From NCBI RefSeq assembly GCF_013378075.1, contig NZ_CP051131.1, forward strand, positions 1,302,001-1,366,000: a stretch of 64,000 nt of DNA, given 5' to 3'. Origin of the DNA: Parasphingopyxis algicola. Its GTDB lineage: Bacteria; Pseudomonadota; Alphaproteobacteria; Sphingomonadales; Sphingomonadaceae. Shown here in pieces: positions 51,973 through 61,674 of the stretch. Positions within the stretch are counted from its first letter, which is position 1. Every line of letters begins with the position of its first letter. The translations under genes and the position numbers were made by a program. The notes beneath the pieces are model-generated. The model worked only from the letters and a program-made list of their open reading frames with translations. It was not told the origin of the DNA and searched no databases.

Positions 51973-52005
51973 ACCGACTAGAACGTGACCAAACGTTCTA
52001 ACTTG

Positions 52006-54888
52006 TCAGAAGCGCAGGCGCCCGGTCACCGAGTAGCGACGCCCCTGCGGGTCATAGGTACCCGGATAGGTATTGCCCGAGTTGATCGAAGACGGGCCGA
52101 TATCCTGCGAAATGTTCGGCGGATCGCGATCCAGAAGGTTGAATATCGACAGAGTGACGTCGAAATTCTCGCTCACATTGGAACGGATCGACAGATCGAA
52201 ATAGCTCGCATCGTCGATCGCGCGGAATCGCTCCAGAATGCCCGGCGTCGGATCGATCGGTTCGAAGATCACGTTGTCGATCCAGCGGTAGAGCAGCGAG
52301 ATATCGACAAGATCGTCGATGCTGACCGTGGTCCGCAAATTGATCGTCCATTCCGGTTGGATCGGCAGGCAGTTGCCGCTGAAAAAGCCGGTACATTCGC
52401 GATTGATAGCCGTCGGACTCGCCTGGAACAGCTGCTCGTCGGTCCAGTTGCCATTGAGGTCGAAATTCAGCGAACCGAAGCTTACCGGATGGGTATAGGT
52501 AATTCTGAAATCCACGCCGCTCGTCTCGAGCGTGCCCTGGTTGGTAAGACCGAGGAACAAGCCGGGCGTATCCGGACCGCCGCTCAGTCCGCCATTCAAC
52601 GGATTGCGGAAAATCTGGTTGCAAGCGGACGGATCGGTTCCATTGCCGTCATTGTTCGGACCGAAACAGGGTACGAGAATGTCGCCCGGATTCGGGGTCG
52701 TGATCGCATCGCTCACCTTGATGTTGTAATAGTCGATCGAGACAATCAGGCCCGGAACTTGCGGTGGGGTGGCGACGAGACCGATCGTGAAGGAGTCAGC
52801 CGTCTCGACATCGAGGTTCGGGTTACCGCCACTGGTGGCATTGGCCTGCGCGGCGTTCGGAGCCGGGATACGCCCGATCGTATTGGAAGGCGCGCCCTGA
52901 GCAATGCAGATCGCCGTCAAGGTCGCATTGCCGACCGGATTGCCAAGTTGGCATGGATCAGTAGTCAGCCCGGTCAGACCGATCGACTGCGGGAGGAAAA
53001 GCTCGCCGATATTGGGCGAGCGTACCGAACGCTGGAAGATGCCGCGGAAACGGAACCCTTCGAACGGCTCCCAACTGCCGCCCGCTTTCCAGGTGACGCT
53101 GGTGCCGGTGTTGGAGTAATCCGACACACGGATACCGCCTTCGACCTGGAGACTGTAGAAGCCAGGCACATCTTCGAGGATCGGAACGATCAGCTCGGCA
53201 AAGCCTTCGATCACGTCATAGGTGCCGGCGAACGAAGGAGCCGGTGCGCCATTGCCGAGAATTTCACCTTGGGTCGAGTTCGGCACGTCGGCGGTGCGGG
53301 TCGCGTTGTATTCTCTATATTCGACGCCCACAGCAAAACCGATCGGCGTTTCTGTAAAGAAGCCGGTTTCGCCGAAGGTACCGTTGAGCGACCCGGTTGC
53401 CGTGGCCAGAGTTACCGAATCTCCCAATAGCGTCGCAACGTCCGAGAATGCGACGTAGCGCGGGTCGATATTGGTACCGACCCCGCCGCCGAACAGGTTC
53501 AACGGGAAGCAACCATTAGACGGGTCTTCGCAGGTCGTCGGGCTGGTCGCCAGCAGGGCCTGTTCGACGCGCGAGCGCAGACCGTTGCCGCGCAGCGCCG
53601 TCGCCAGATCGACCTCACCATAGCTCGCCCCGACATCATAGCTGATCGTATCGCTGATATCACCACGAACGCCCGCCCAGAGTTGGAACTGGTTCGAAGT
53701 GCGCGAGGAACGGCGCGGCCCCTGTTCGACCAGACGGCGATTGACCGTTACCGGCACCGCGACGAAATTCGGATCGCTGGAGTCGGTTGCGGTACGCGCT
53801 GCCGTGCAGGTTGCCGGATCGACTGGTACGGTCGCGTTGGCGCAAATTTGCTGGGCGAGCGTGTCATTGAGGAACGGGTTGTTCAACGGAATCGCGAGAC
53901 TGATTCCAAAGAGACCTGCCGGCGCCAGCTCAGCACGGACGTTGCTCTTCGTGAACATCGCACGCGAATATACTTCGATACCAGGCGTTACCTCGTAGCG
54001 AGCCGAGGCATAGGCATTGTAACGCGTCAGTGGGGTCTGGAAGAAGTTGAACGGTGCATAGTTGAACGAATTGAACGTCGGAACCAGTGTCTCGGTGTTC
54101 GGATCGAGCTGCAACCCATCGATTCTCGTCGGAACCGTCGTGCCGGAACCGCCGATAAGGCCCGTTGTGGCACCAAGTGCGCCCTGCGAGATCAAGCGGT
54201 TGGCCTGCAGGATGCTGTCAACCTCCTGATAGCCGATGCTCAAAACCGCGTTACCGCGACCGTCATCGAAGTTGGCACCGAGAGTGAGGTCGCCACGAAT
54301 GCGTTCGCCATCGCCACGCTCTGTGATGCCGAAAGTCGCTGCCGCTTCCAGGCCCTCGAAGTCGCGGCGCGTCACAAAGTTCGCGACACCCGCAATAGCG
54401 TCGGCTCCGTAAACCGAAGCCGCGCCGCCGGTCACAATCTCGACACGCTCAACAAGCGCAACGGGTATGATGTTAAGGTCGGTTTGGCTGAACGGAGTAG
54501 AGGGCACGAGGCGCGTGCCATCGAGCAGGACTAGATTTCGTACCGTACCCAAGCCACGCAGATTCAGCGTGGCGATACCCGTCGCGCCATTGTTCGTCGT
54601 GCTGCTCGTGCCCGGAATAACACCCGGCAGTTCGGAGAGCAGGTCTTCGGCGTTGGTCGCCTGGCGATAATCGATCTCGTCCTGGCCGACGACCTGGATC
54701 GGGCTCGACTGTTCGAGGTTAGGGTTCGTAATGCGCGAACCGGTGACGACGATAGCCGGCTGACTGTTGGCGCCGGCGGCCGCCAGCTCGTCGCTGCTCT
54801 GCGCAAGGGCGGGCGTTGTCACCACGCCGAATGCCGCGCTTCCCATAAACAAACTGCGAAGAGCCTGCTTACGCGCCGAATTTGCCAT
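52006..54888 (-). CDS. Large TonB-dependent receptor (peptide-type, sphingomonad class)
   Basis: 960 residues from the ATG at 54888. Signal peptide ends TTPALAQ; TonB-box region AIVVTGSRITNPNLEQSSP; plug with EDLLSELPGVIPG, LNLRGLGTVRNLVLLDGTR, VERVEIVTGGAASVYGADAI and VANFVTRRDFEGLE; a long barrel with many loops and closing YSVTGRLRF. The Oar/peptide-type receptors of this class often sit beside peptidases, and here two M20 proteins lie close by. Regulated probably by the divergent TetR gene. Codon use is typical of the host. Confidence 0.95.
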   Translation of the reverse strand: MANSARKQALRSLFMGSAAFGVVTTPALAQSSDELAAAGANSQPAIVVTGSRITNPNLEQSSPIQVVGQDEIDYRQATNAEDLLSELPGVIPGTSSTTNNGATGIATLNLRGLGTVRNLVLLDGTRLVPSTPFSQTDLNIIPVALVERVEIVTGGAASVYGADAIAGVANFVTRRDFEGLEAAATFGITERGDGERIRGDLTLGANFDDGRGNAVLSIGYQEVDSILQANRLISQGALGATTGLIGGSGTTVPTRIDGLQLDPNTETLVPTFNSFNYAPFNFFQTPLTRYNAYASARYEVTPGIEVYSRAMFTKSNVRAELAPAGLFGISLAIPLNNPFLNDTLAQQICANATVPVDPATCTAARTATDSSDPNFVAVPVTVNRRLVEQGPRRSSRTSNQFQLWAGVRGDISDTISYDVGASYGEVDLATALRGNGLRSRVEQALLATSPTTCEDPSNGCFPLNLFGGGVGTNIDPRYVAFSDVATLLGDSVTLATATGSLNGTFGETGFFTETPIGFAVGVEYREYNATRTADVPNSTQGEILGNGAPAPSFAGTYDVIEGFAELIVPILEDVPGFYSLQVEGGIRVSDYSNTGTSVTWKAGGSWEPFEGFRFRGIFQRSVRSPNIGELFLPQSIGLTGLTTDPCQLGNPVGNATLTAICIAQGAPSNTIGRIPAPNAAQANATSGGNPNLDVETADSFTIGLVATPPQVPGLIVSIDYYNIKVSDAITTPNPGDILVPCFGPNNDGNGTDPSACNQIFRNPLNGGLSGGPDTPGLFLGLTNQGTLETSGVDFRITYTHPVSFGSLNFDLNGNWTDEQLFQASPTAINRECTGFFSGNCLPIQPEWTINLRTTVSIDDLVDISLLYRWIDNVIFEPIDPTPGILERFRAIDDASYFDLSIRSNVSENFDVTLSIFNLLDRDPPNISQDIGPSSINSGNTYPGTYDPQGRRYSVTGRLRF

Positions 54889-55263
54889 CGTGTCTTCCTT
54901 ATAAGTCATTGAAAATAAACCTTCCCCAGTGGAGGGCCGCAGCAGGCGACTCAAACGGTCTGTCGGATGTGGCCGTTTGTGCCTGTGTCATTGCCCCTCG
55001 GTTGTTGCTCAGCGCCGACCAAACGCGATGGGCGCCTCAGGAAGCAGGCTTATGCAATCGACATTTGCACCACTCAACCGAAATATAGTTCGAGTCGAAC
55101 TTTAATATGTCGCTGTGGCAAAGGAACCACACATACTCCTGTATGTACTGCATTGATTTTTATTGATTATTGGAAAACTTTCCAAGTTCGCCGAGAATCC
55201 GGGTGGATTTTGTAGTTCGTGACATACTATATAGTTCGAAACGCACCTTAACGGAGAGGTTGC
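54889..55263. promoter_or_regulatory. Divergent control region with candidate TetR operators
   Basis: 375 bp without a gene. It is AT-rich for this genome and holds a perfect palindrome AGTTCGA-G-TCGAACT at 55087-55101 and two direct half-sites TAGTTCG at about 55216 and 55234, the second in TAGTTCGAA. Their repetition between a TetR gene and the receptor suggests binding sites for the TetR protein. Confidence 0.55.
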
Positions 55264-55920
55264 ATGGCTGCACGAGCAAGACCTTCAAATGGTTCGGTGA
55301 TTGACTGGCGAAAGCGGCGGCAGGAGATTGCCGACAGGGCGCTTCCCCTCTTCCTCGCAAGGCCGTGGGCAAATGTAACCGTGGAGGATATCGCGGCGGA
55401 AACCGGCCTGTCGTTCTGGCAGATTTATTACTCGTTCGACGGACAGGAGGATGTGTACCGGACCTCTGTGACGCGGCTGTTCGACCGTTTGGCGAAAAGG
55501 GTCGCCGACCGGCCGGAGCCTGGCAAAACCGTTCTGGAAACGGTCAGGAAACATGTCGATTTCACGGCCGGTATCCTGCGGGACCGGAGCTATCGGCAGA
55601 TCCTCTATCTGCGGATCAGGGACGAACCGATGGAACCGTGGCTGAGTATCCAATATCGCAAGAAGATTGCTGTTCCGCTCATCAGGAACGTGAAATCAGC
55701 GGTATCCGAGGCTGGCAATCGGCAGGGGCTCTCCATCGCAGTCGACGATGAATGCTGCCGACAGATGCTGGCTTCGCTGGAGGCCCGGATTGCCTTTCCA
55801 TCCCTGCTGCATAGCGAGGAAATCGACACTCAATCGAGCGACCGGGCGGTCGATTCATCGGCCAGAACATTGTGGGCAGCGACGTATAATCTCGACGAAC
55901 CCATGCCGTTGTCCGCATGA
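55264..55920 (+). CDS. TetR-family transcriptional regulator
   Basis: 218 residues. N-terminal helix-turn-helix: IADRALPLFLARPWANVTVEDIAAETGLSFWQIYYSFDGQEDVY, a less typical recognition helix (LSFWQIYYSF). C-terminal region of unknown ligand specificity. Divergent from the TonB receptor and upstream of two M20 genes on the same strand. Start is the first ATG after GGAGAGG at 55253-55259. Confidence 0.9.
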   Translation: MAARARPSNGSVIDWRKRRQEIADRALPLFLARPWANVTVEDIAAETGLSFWQIYYSFDGQEDVYRTSVTRLFDRLAKRVADRPEPGKTVLETVRKHVDFTAGILRDRSYRQILYLRIRDEPMEPWLSIQYRKKIAVPLIRNVKSAVSEAGNRQGLSIAVDDECCRQMLASLEARIAFPSLLHSEEIDTQSSDRAVDSSARTLWAATYNLDEPMPLSA

Positions 55921-56073
55921 ACCATGACGAGGCAATAACGGAATTTTCCTTCTTGGCTGGCTATTTGTCCGTACAACACATAAGCTTGGGGATGGCCCGA
56001 TAACCGGAATACCGCGGGCACACTGGCGGAGGCATATCGCCGCGCTGCGGAAACGCAGTAACGAAAATAAAAC

Positions 56074-57552
56074 GTGGAAATAGACATGACCAAGCCTATT
56101 CCCGCCCTACGGGGCTCTGCCTATCGCTATTTTGACGAAGAAGCACTTCCATCGCTTAGCGACTATGTGAAAATCGAAAACATCTCTCCGGCGTTCGACC
56201 CGCGGGGCGAAACGGTTTCGGAAACGCATGTGGCCGTGCGCCATCTCCGGCAATGGGCCCGCACCCATACACCGCCCGGCACCAAGATCAGCAAACTGTC
56301 CCGCGTCGAGAACGCGCCGATGCTCGTCATCGACATCCCGGGCACGGCGGACGGCGATGTCCTGCTTTTCGGACATCTCGACAAATTCCCGGCGGCGCCG
56401 GACTGGGACGAAGGCCTGGGTTCATACAAACCCGTGATACGGGATCAGAAACTGTATGGCCGGGCAACATCCGATGGCGGTTTTGCACCCTATTCCTATC
56501 TGTCGGCGATCGGGGCGCTCGCCGAACTGGATATCCCCTATCCGCGCTGCCTGATCGCGGTGGAAACGAGCTCCAAGAGCCACGGGATCCATCTGGCGCG
56601 ATACTTCGTTGACCTGCGCGCATTGTGCGAAAAACCGGATCTCATCATATCGCTCGATGCCGGTTGCGGCGATTATGAGCGACTCTGGTACACCACCGGA
56701 TATCGCGGGCTGATCGAGGGCCATCTTTCGGTGAAGATGCTCGAGAAAATCGCCCATTCCAGCAATTCCGGCCTCGCGCCGTCAGCTCTCGGCATCGCCT
56801 TTGAACTGCTAGGCAGGGTGTGCGATTTATCGAGCGGCCATATGAAGCTCGACAGCTTGGCAGCCAGACGACCCCTGCACATGACGACCGGCGGAGCGGA
56901 AACCGATGCCGTCGCCGGGCGGTTCTTTCTCGATCGCGCCGAGATCGGGCGACACGTCCCGGGAATCACCGACGATCCGGAGGCCGCCGCCATGCTCCCG
57001 GTATGGAATGCCTCGCTGAACATCGCCGGTATTCAGGGACTGTCATCATCCGATCTTACCGGCGGGGTCCTGCCGGCCGAGGTGATCCTCAAGATCGCGG
57101 TGCGCACGCCGCCGGACTGCGACTGCCCGGCGGCGATATCGGAGCTGGAAGAGGCGCTGGTCGAACGGCCGCCATATAACGCCGCCGTCGATTTTTCGCC
57201 GTCCAACATGTTGCCGGGTTGGCACCCGGGCGAGCTCCCGGCATGGCTGAAGAGAAGCGTCAATACAGCATCGGCCGAGTTTTTCGGCAAAGAGGCAACC
57301 GGCTGGGCGATCGGCGGCGCCTATCCGGAGATCGAGATAATCGCGCAGGAGTTCGAAGACGCACCCATCCTGATGACGGGCGTGATGGGCCCGGACGCCA
57401 ATTTCCATGTCGCCGATGAATCGCTGGACCTTCCCGCAGCGCGGAGCATGACGGCATCGATCGCCCGGATCCTCGCCGACCTGGTGATGCCCGGACCGCC
57501 GTCGGGAATTGGTGTAGAATCGCTTGAAACGGTCGCAGAGAATCCGATCTGA
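56074..57552 (+). CDS. M20-family metallopeptidase-like protein, copy 1
   Basis: 492 residues from a GTG at 56074; an ATG at 56086 is equally possible. M20 landmarks: LLFGHLDKFPA (first metal His and Asp), YGRATSDGGFAPY (bridging Asp), CEKPDLIISLDAGCGD (later metal Asp) and the final metal region ANFHVADESLDLPAARSM. The usual catalytic Glu-Glu pair is not clearly intact: the equivalent place reads LIAVETSSKSHGIH. About 70% similar to copy 2. Likely cytoplasmic dipeptidase or amidohydrolase for products imported by the nearby receptor, but activity needs testing. Confidence 0.82.
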   Translation: MEIDMTKPIPALRGSAYRYFDEEALPSLSDYVKIENISPAFDPRGETVSETHVAVRHLRQWARTHTPPGTKISKLSRVENAPMLVIDIPGTADGDVLLFGHLDKFPAAPDWDEGLGSYKPVIRDQKLYGRATSDGGFAPYSYLSAIGALAELDIPYPRCLIAVETSSKSHGIHLARYFVDLRALCEKPDLIISLDAGCGDYERLWYTTGYRGLIEGHLSVKMLEKIAHSSNSGLAPSALGIAFELLGRVCDLSSGHMKLDSLAARRPLHMTTGGAETDAVAGRFFLDRAEIGRHVPGITDDPEAAAMLPVWNASLNIAGIQGLSSSDLTGGVLPAEVILKIAVRTPPDCDCPAAISELEEALVERPPYNAAVDFSPSNMLPGWHPGELPAWLKRSVNTASAEFFGKEATGWAIGGAYPEIEIIAQEFEDAPILMTGVMGPDANFHVADESLDLPAARSMTASIARILADLVMPGPPSGIGVESLETVAENPI

Positions 57553-57672
57553 ACGCCGATCGCTGGCTATTTTATATGGCAGGCCATAAGGATTCCGGCG
57601 GCTCGAAAACACAATGACAGGAGCCGTTTCGGCGGAAAGATCCCGCAACGCCTTGCCGACGATGCGACGAAA

Positions 57673-59109
57673 ATGACGAACGTGGAAATGGACATGACCG
57701 ACCCTGTTCCCGACCTCTACACCTCCGTTTGCCGGATTTTCGACGAACAGGCGCTGCCCTCGCTCAGCGAATTCGTCAAAATCGAAAATCTGTCGCCGGC
57801 GTTCGATACCGAGGCAGATTCGGTCGCCGAGGCGCATAACGCCCTGCAGCATTTTTCGGACTGGGCCAGCGACCACGCTCCCAAGGGCACGCAAATCAGC
57901 AAGCTGGTTCGCGTCCAGAACGCGCCCATGCTGATCGTCGACATCCCCGGAACGGTTGACGGAACGATCCTGTGTTTCGGGCACCTCGACAAATATCCCG
58001 CCGGCGATGGCTGGAACGAGGGGTTCTCCGCCTACACACCCGTCCTGCGCGACCGGAAACTCTATGGCAGAGGCACGGTCGATGGCGGCTTCGCGCCCTA
58101 TTGTTACGTCTCCGCGGCCATGGCGCTCGCGGAGTTGGGAGTGCCGCGTCCACGATGCCTGATCGCCGTGGAGATGAGCTATGAAAGCCACGGCATTCAC
58201 CTGGCCCGGTATTTCCCGGACCTGCGCTCGCTATGCGACAAACCCGATCTCATCATATCGCTGGATGCGATTTGCGCCGACTATGAAAGGCTTTGGTATT
58301 CGACAGGGTATCGCGGCGTGATCGAAGGCCATCTCACAGTGGAGATGCTGGACAAGCCGGCGCATTCGGGCGCTGTGGGCATGGCGCCATCGGCGCTGGG
58401 GATCGCGTTCGACTTGCTCGGCCGTATCGCCGATCTGCCGAGCGGACTGATAACGCTCGAAAGCCTCAAGCCCAGGAACCGTACCGAACATGTCACGACG
58501 GAAGGCCGCGAAACCGACGCCATAGCCGGCCGCTATTTCCTCGCGGCGGCGGGAGTCACGCGGGACGTGCCGGGGATCACGGACAGCCCGGAGAATGCAG
58601 CCGTGCTGCCCGTTTGGAACGCCTCTCTCGCGGTGGCCGGAATTGAGGGACTGTCCGCGCCCGGCCTGACAGGCGGTGTTCTGCCGTCGGCCGTAACGCT
58701 CAAAATCGGGGTGAGAACCCCGCCCGGAGTCGATTGCGCGGCGGCGGCCACGGACCTCGAACAGGCGCTCGTCGGGAGCCCGCCCTATAATGCGACGGTC
58801 GATTTCTCGCCGACCAACATGCTGCCGGGTTGGTATCCCGATCCGCTGCCCGAATGGCTGACCGCGAGTGCCCGCGCGGCGTCCACCGAATTTTTCGGCA
58901 ACCCCGCCGTCGGATGGTTTATCGGCGGCGCCTATCCGGAGATCGAAATCATCGCGCAGGAGTTTGCCGACACGCCGATGCTCGTGAGCGGCATCATGGG
59001 GCCGGACGCCAACTTTCACGTCGCCAATGAAGCGCTCGATCTGCCCGCTGCGCGGAAGATGACCGCATCCATCGCGCAAATCCTCGCCGATCTTCCGGCG
59101 CGGGACTGA
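57673..59109 (+). CDS. M20-family metallopeptidase-like protein, copy 2
   Basis: 478 residues. Same domain order as copy 1: LCFGHLDKYPAGDGW, YGRGTVDGGFAPYCY, CDKPDLIISLDAICAD, the dimerisation-domain start EGHLTVEMLDKPAHSGAVG and ANFHVANEALDLPAARKM. At the catalytic Glu pair it reads LIAVEMSYESHGIH, keeping one Glu and replacing the second. Starts ambiguous: ATG at 57673 or in-frame GTG/ATG up to 57694, mirroring copy 1's GTGGAAAT start. A tandem duplication with divergence explains the pair. Confidence 0.85.
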   Translation: MTNVEMDMTDPVPDLYTSVCRIFDEQALPSLSEFVKIENLSPAFDTEADSVAEAHNALQHFSDWASDHAPKGTQISKLVRVQNAPMLIVDIPGTVDGTILCFGHLDKYPAGDGWNEGFSAYTPVLRDRKLYGRGTVDGGFAPYCYVSAAMALAELGVPRPRCLIAVEMSYESHGIHLARYFPDLRSLCDKPDLIISLDAICADYERLWYSTGYRGVIEGHLTVEMLDKPAHSGAVGMAPSALGIAFDLLGRIADLPSGLITLESLKPRNRTEHVTTEGRETDAIAGRYFLAAAGVTRDVPGITDSPENAAVLPVWNASLAVAGIEGLSAPGLTGGVLPSAVTLKIGVRTPPGVDCAAAATDLEQALVGSPPYNATVDFSPTNMLPGWYPDPLPEWLTASARAASTEFFGNPAVGWFIGGAYPEIEIIAQEFADTPMLVSGIMGPDANFHVANEALDLPAARKMTASIAQILADLPARD

Positions 59110-59145
59110 CAGCCGAGGCGCGACCGACCGACCGGAAACGAGAGG

Positions 59146-61674
59146 CTATAACTGCCGCAAGGCGCGTGCGGGGCGCACGGACATGAGCGGCAGTGCGCTG
59201 ATCAAGCCGATCCCCAATGTCAGCAACGTGCCTGCCGCCAACGTGCCCAGAACCACGAACCAGTCGGGCGTCCAGGTGAACTCGAAAATCTGCACGATGA
59301 CGCTCCATCCCGCGAGCAGGCCCAGCGCCAAGGCGACGAAGGCGAGCACGGCTGCGAGCAGCGCATATTCGATGGCCTGTGTCAGCAAAATCTGGCCGCG
59401 CGTCGCGCCGAGCGTGCGCATGATAACGCTGTCATAGCTGCGCGCCTGGTTCGATGCCGCGATGGCGCCGATCAGGACGGCGATACCCGCGATGATCGAC
59501 ACGGTAGCCGCCGCGATGATCGCCGCCGCCATCTGCCCCAGAAGCGCCGTGACCTGTCCGATGACCTCGCGGACTTCGATGATCGACACCGAGGGAAAGG
59601 CGGAAAGGATGTCGCGCGACAGGACCGCTTCGTCCCCGCCGTCGAGCGATATGGTCGAGGCCAGCGTATGCGGAGCGTCGCGCAGCGTGCTCGGCGACAT
59701 GACCATGATATAGTTGAAGCCCATCGTATCCCAGTTCACCTCGCGCAGCGAGGCGATCTCGGTCTCGATCTCGCGGCCCAGAACGCTGACGACCATCGTA
59801 TCGCCGAGCCCCACATCCATCACCCGTGCGGCCTCCTCGTCGAGCGAGACCAGCGGCGGGCCGTCATAATCGGCCGGCCACCATTCGCCGTCGGTCAGCT
59901 CGCTCCCCTCGGGAAGGACATCGCTATAGGTCACGCCGCGTTCGCCGCGGAGGAACCAGGCGCCATCGGGCAGTCCATCGAGATCGGCAACCCGTTGCCC
60001 GCCATATTCGACGATCGTCCCCCGCAGTGTCGGCACCAGATTGATCTGGGTATCGCCGTCCTGATCGCCGACAATGCGGCGGAACTGGCCTTCCTCGGCG
60101 ACCGGTATGTCGAGTACGAACAGGTCCGGCGCGCGTTCGGGCACGGTGTTGCGGATTTCGGATGTCAGGCTGGTCTGGATCGCTGCCAGGGTGACGAACA
60201 GCGTCAGCGCCAGGCCGAGCGCGATGACGATGGCCGGCGCCTGCGAACCGGGCCGGTGCAGATTGGTCACGGCCAGGCGCAATATCGGACTGCGCGGGCG
60301 CGGCAATCGCTTGGCCAGGAAGCGCACACCCCAGCCGAGCGCATAAAGAAAGAGCAGAGCGCCGCCCGTCGCGCCGAGCACCACGGCGGAAAACATCGTT
60401 TCACGCGCGCTCAGCAAGGCGATCGCGACAATCGCCCCCGCCGCGAGCGCAACGCGGAGGAGCGTCTTTGCGTCCACCGCCGCATGGCGTTCGACAAGGC
60501 TGCGGAAAAGCGCCGCGGCGGGCTCCGTCCGCGCCCGCGCGAGAGGCGGCAGCACGAACATGGTCGCGATGAGCAGTCCATAGGCCGCGGCGATGGCCAG
60601 CGGCGCGGGATGCAAGGATATGCCAGGCGCGACTGGCAACAGGTCGCCAAGCGCCGTGACGATCAGCGGTGTCGCGAGCGCGCCCACGGCCAGCCCGCAT
60701 ATGATGGCAAACAGCGAAACGATTCCGATCTGCACCGCATAGATGCGCGCGATATCGGCCGAGGTCGCTCCGAGGATCTTGAGCGTCGCGATGCCCGCGC
60801 GCTTGCGCCCGAGATAGGATGCCACGCCGTTGCCGACGCCGATCCCGGCGATGATTAGCGCGGTCAGCCCGATCAGCGACAGGAACTGCCCCATCCGTTC
60901 GAAAAAGCGGAACGCACCGGGCGACGCGCGGTCGCGATCCTTGAATTCCCATCCGGCCGACGGGAAGCGGTCCTGGAGATCATCGACCGCCGCTGCCGGA
61001 TCGGCACCGGGCGCTAGCCGGATACGGTATTTGCTTTCATAGAGGCTGCCCGGCTGGATCAGGCCGGTACGTCTGAGGCCCTCGATGGACGTGATGGCGA
61101 CCGGGCCAAGCGTGAACCCCTCGCCGACACGGTCCGGCTCGTCGGCGATCACGTCGCGGATCGTGAAGGTTGCGGTCCCGTAGCGCAGCGATTCCCCCGG
61201 TTCGATCTGCAGACGGTCGGAAAGCGATTGGCCGATCACGATCTCGCTAGCCGCTAGCGGTTCGTCCAGAAGGCCGCCCTCGAGCACGAACTCGCCATAG
61301 AGCGGATAGGCATTGTCGACGCCCTTGAGTTCGCTCAACACGGCCTGCGGTCCGTCCGCCGACGGATCGGTATCGGTCAGCTGCGCCATCGCGCGCATCC
61401 GGATGGTCTCGCTCAGCTCTCCCGCCTCGCGCATCGCCGCCAGTTCGTCGCTTTCCGCCTCCCGCTGGGTCATCGCGATCTCGACATCGCCACCGAGCAT
61501 CGTCTGACCTCGGGCCGAAAGCTCCCCGGTGATCGACGCCGTCAGGCTGCCGATCGCCGCGAGCGTCGCGACGCCGAGAAACAGGCAGATGAAGAGCAAT
61601 CGAAGGCCCCGAAAGCCGCCGCTCAGGTCCCGCCAGGCGATCTTCGCGCTTGCTACCCAGCCGAGCGGTTTCAT
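59146..61674 (-). CDS. FtsX-type ABC permease, YbbP-like
   Basis: 842 residues. About ten transmembrane helices in the YbbP/LolE-like arrangement: N-terminal helix (LLFICLFLGVATLAAIGSLT), large periplasmic loop (~45-245), two FtsX blocks (LIGLTALIIAGIGVGNGVA and ATVSIIAGIAVLIGAIAA with NQARSYDSVIMRTLGATRGQIL). With the ATPase gene (stop and start overlap ATGA) it forms a transporter of the YbbAP type, thought to lift hydrophobic molecules out of the inner membrane for the TesA esterase. Confidence 0.93.
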   Translation of the reverse strand: MKPLGWVASAKIAWRDLSGGFRGLRLLFICLFLGVATLAAIGSLTASITGELSARGQTMLGGDVEIAMTQREAESDELAAMREAGELSETIRMRAMAQLTDTDPSADGPQAVLSELKGVDNAYPLYGEFVLEGGLLDEPLAASEIVIGQSLSDRLQIEPGESLRYGTATFTIRDVIADEPDRVGEGFTLGPVAITSIEGLRRTGLIQPGSLYESKYRIRLAPGADPAAAVDDLQDRFPSAGWEFKDRDRASPGAFRFFERMGQFLSLIGLTALIIAGIGVGNGVASYLGRKRAGIATLKILGATSADIARIYAVQIGIVSLFAIICGLAVGALATPLIVTALGDLLPVAPGISLHPAPLAIAAAYGLLIATMFVLPPLARARTEPAAALFRSLVERHAAVDAKTLLRVALAAGAIVAIALLSARETMFSAVVLGATGGALLFLYALGWGVRFLAKRLPRPRSPILRLAVTNLHRPGSQAPAIVIALGLALTLFVTLAAIQTSLTSEIRNTVPERAPDLFVLDIPVAEEGQFRRIVGDQDGDTQINLVPTLRGTIVEYGGQRVADLDGLPDGAWFLRGERGVTYSDVLPEGSELTDGEWWPADYDGPPLVSLDEEAARVMDVGLGDTMVVSVLGREIETEIASLREVNWDTMGFNYIMVMSPSTLRDAPHTLASTISLDGGDEAVLSRDILSAFPSVSIIEVREVIGQVTALLGQMAAAIIAAATVSIIAGIAVLIGAIAASNQARSYDSVIMRTLGATRGQILLTQAIEYALLAAVLAFVALALGLLAGWSVIVQIFEFTWTPDWFVVLGTLAAGTLLTLGIGLISALPLMSVRPARALRQL

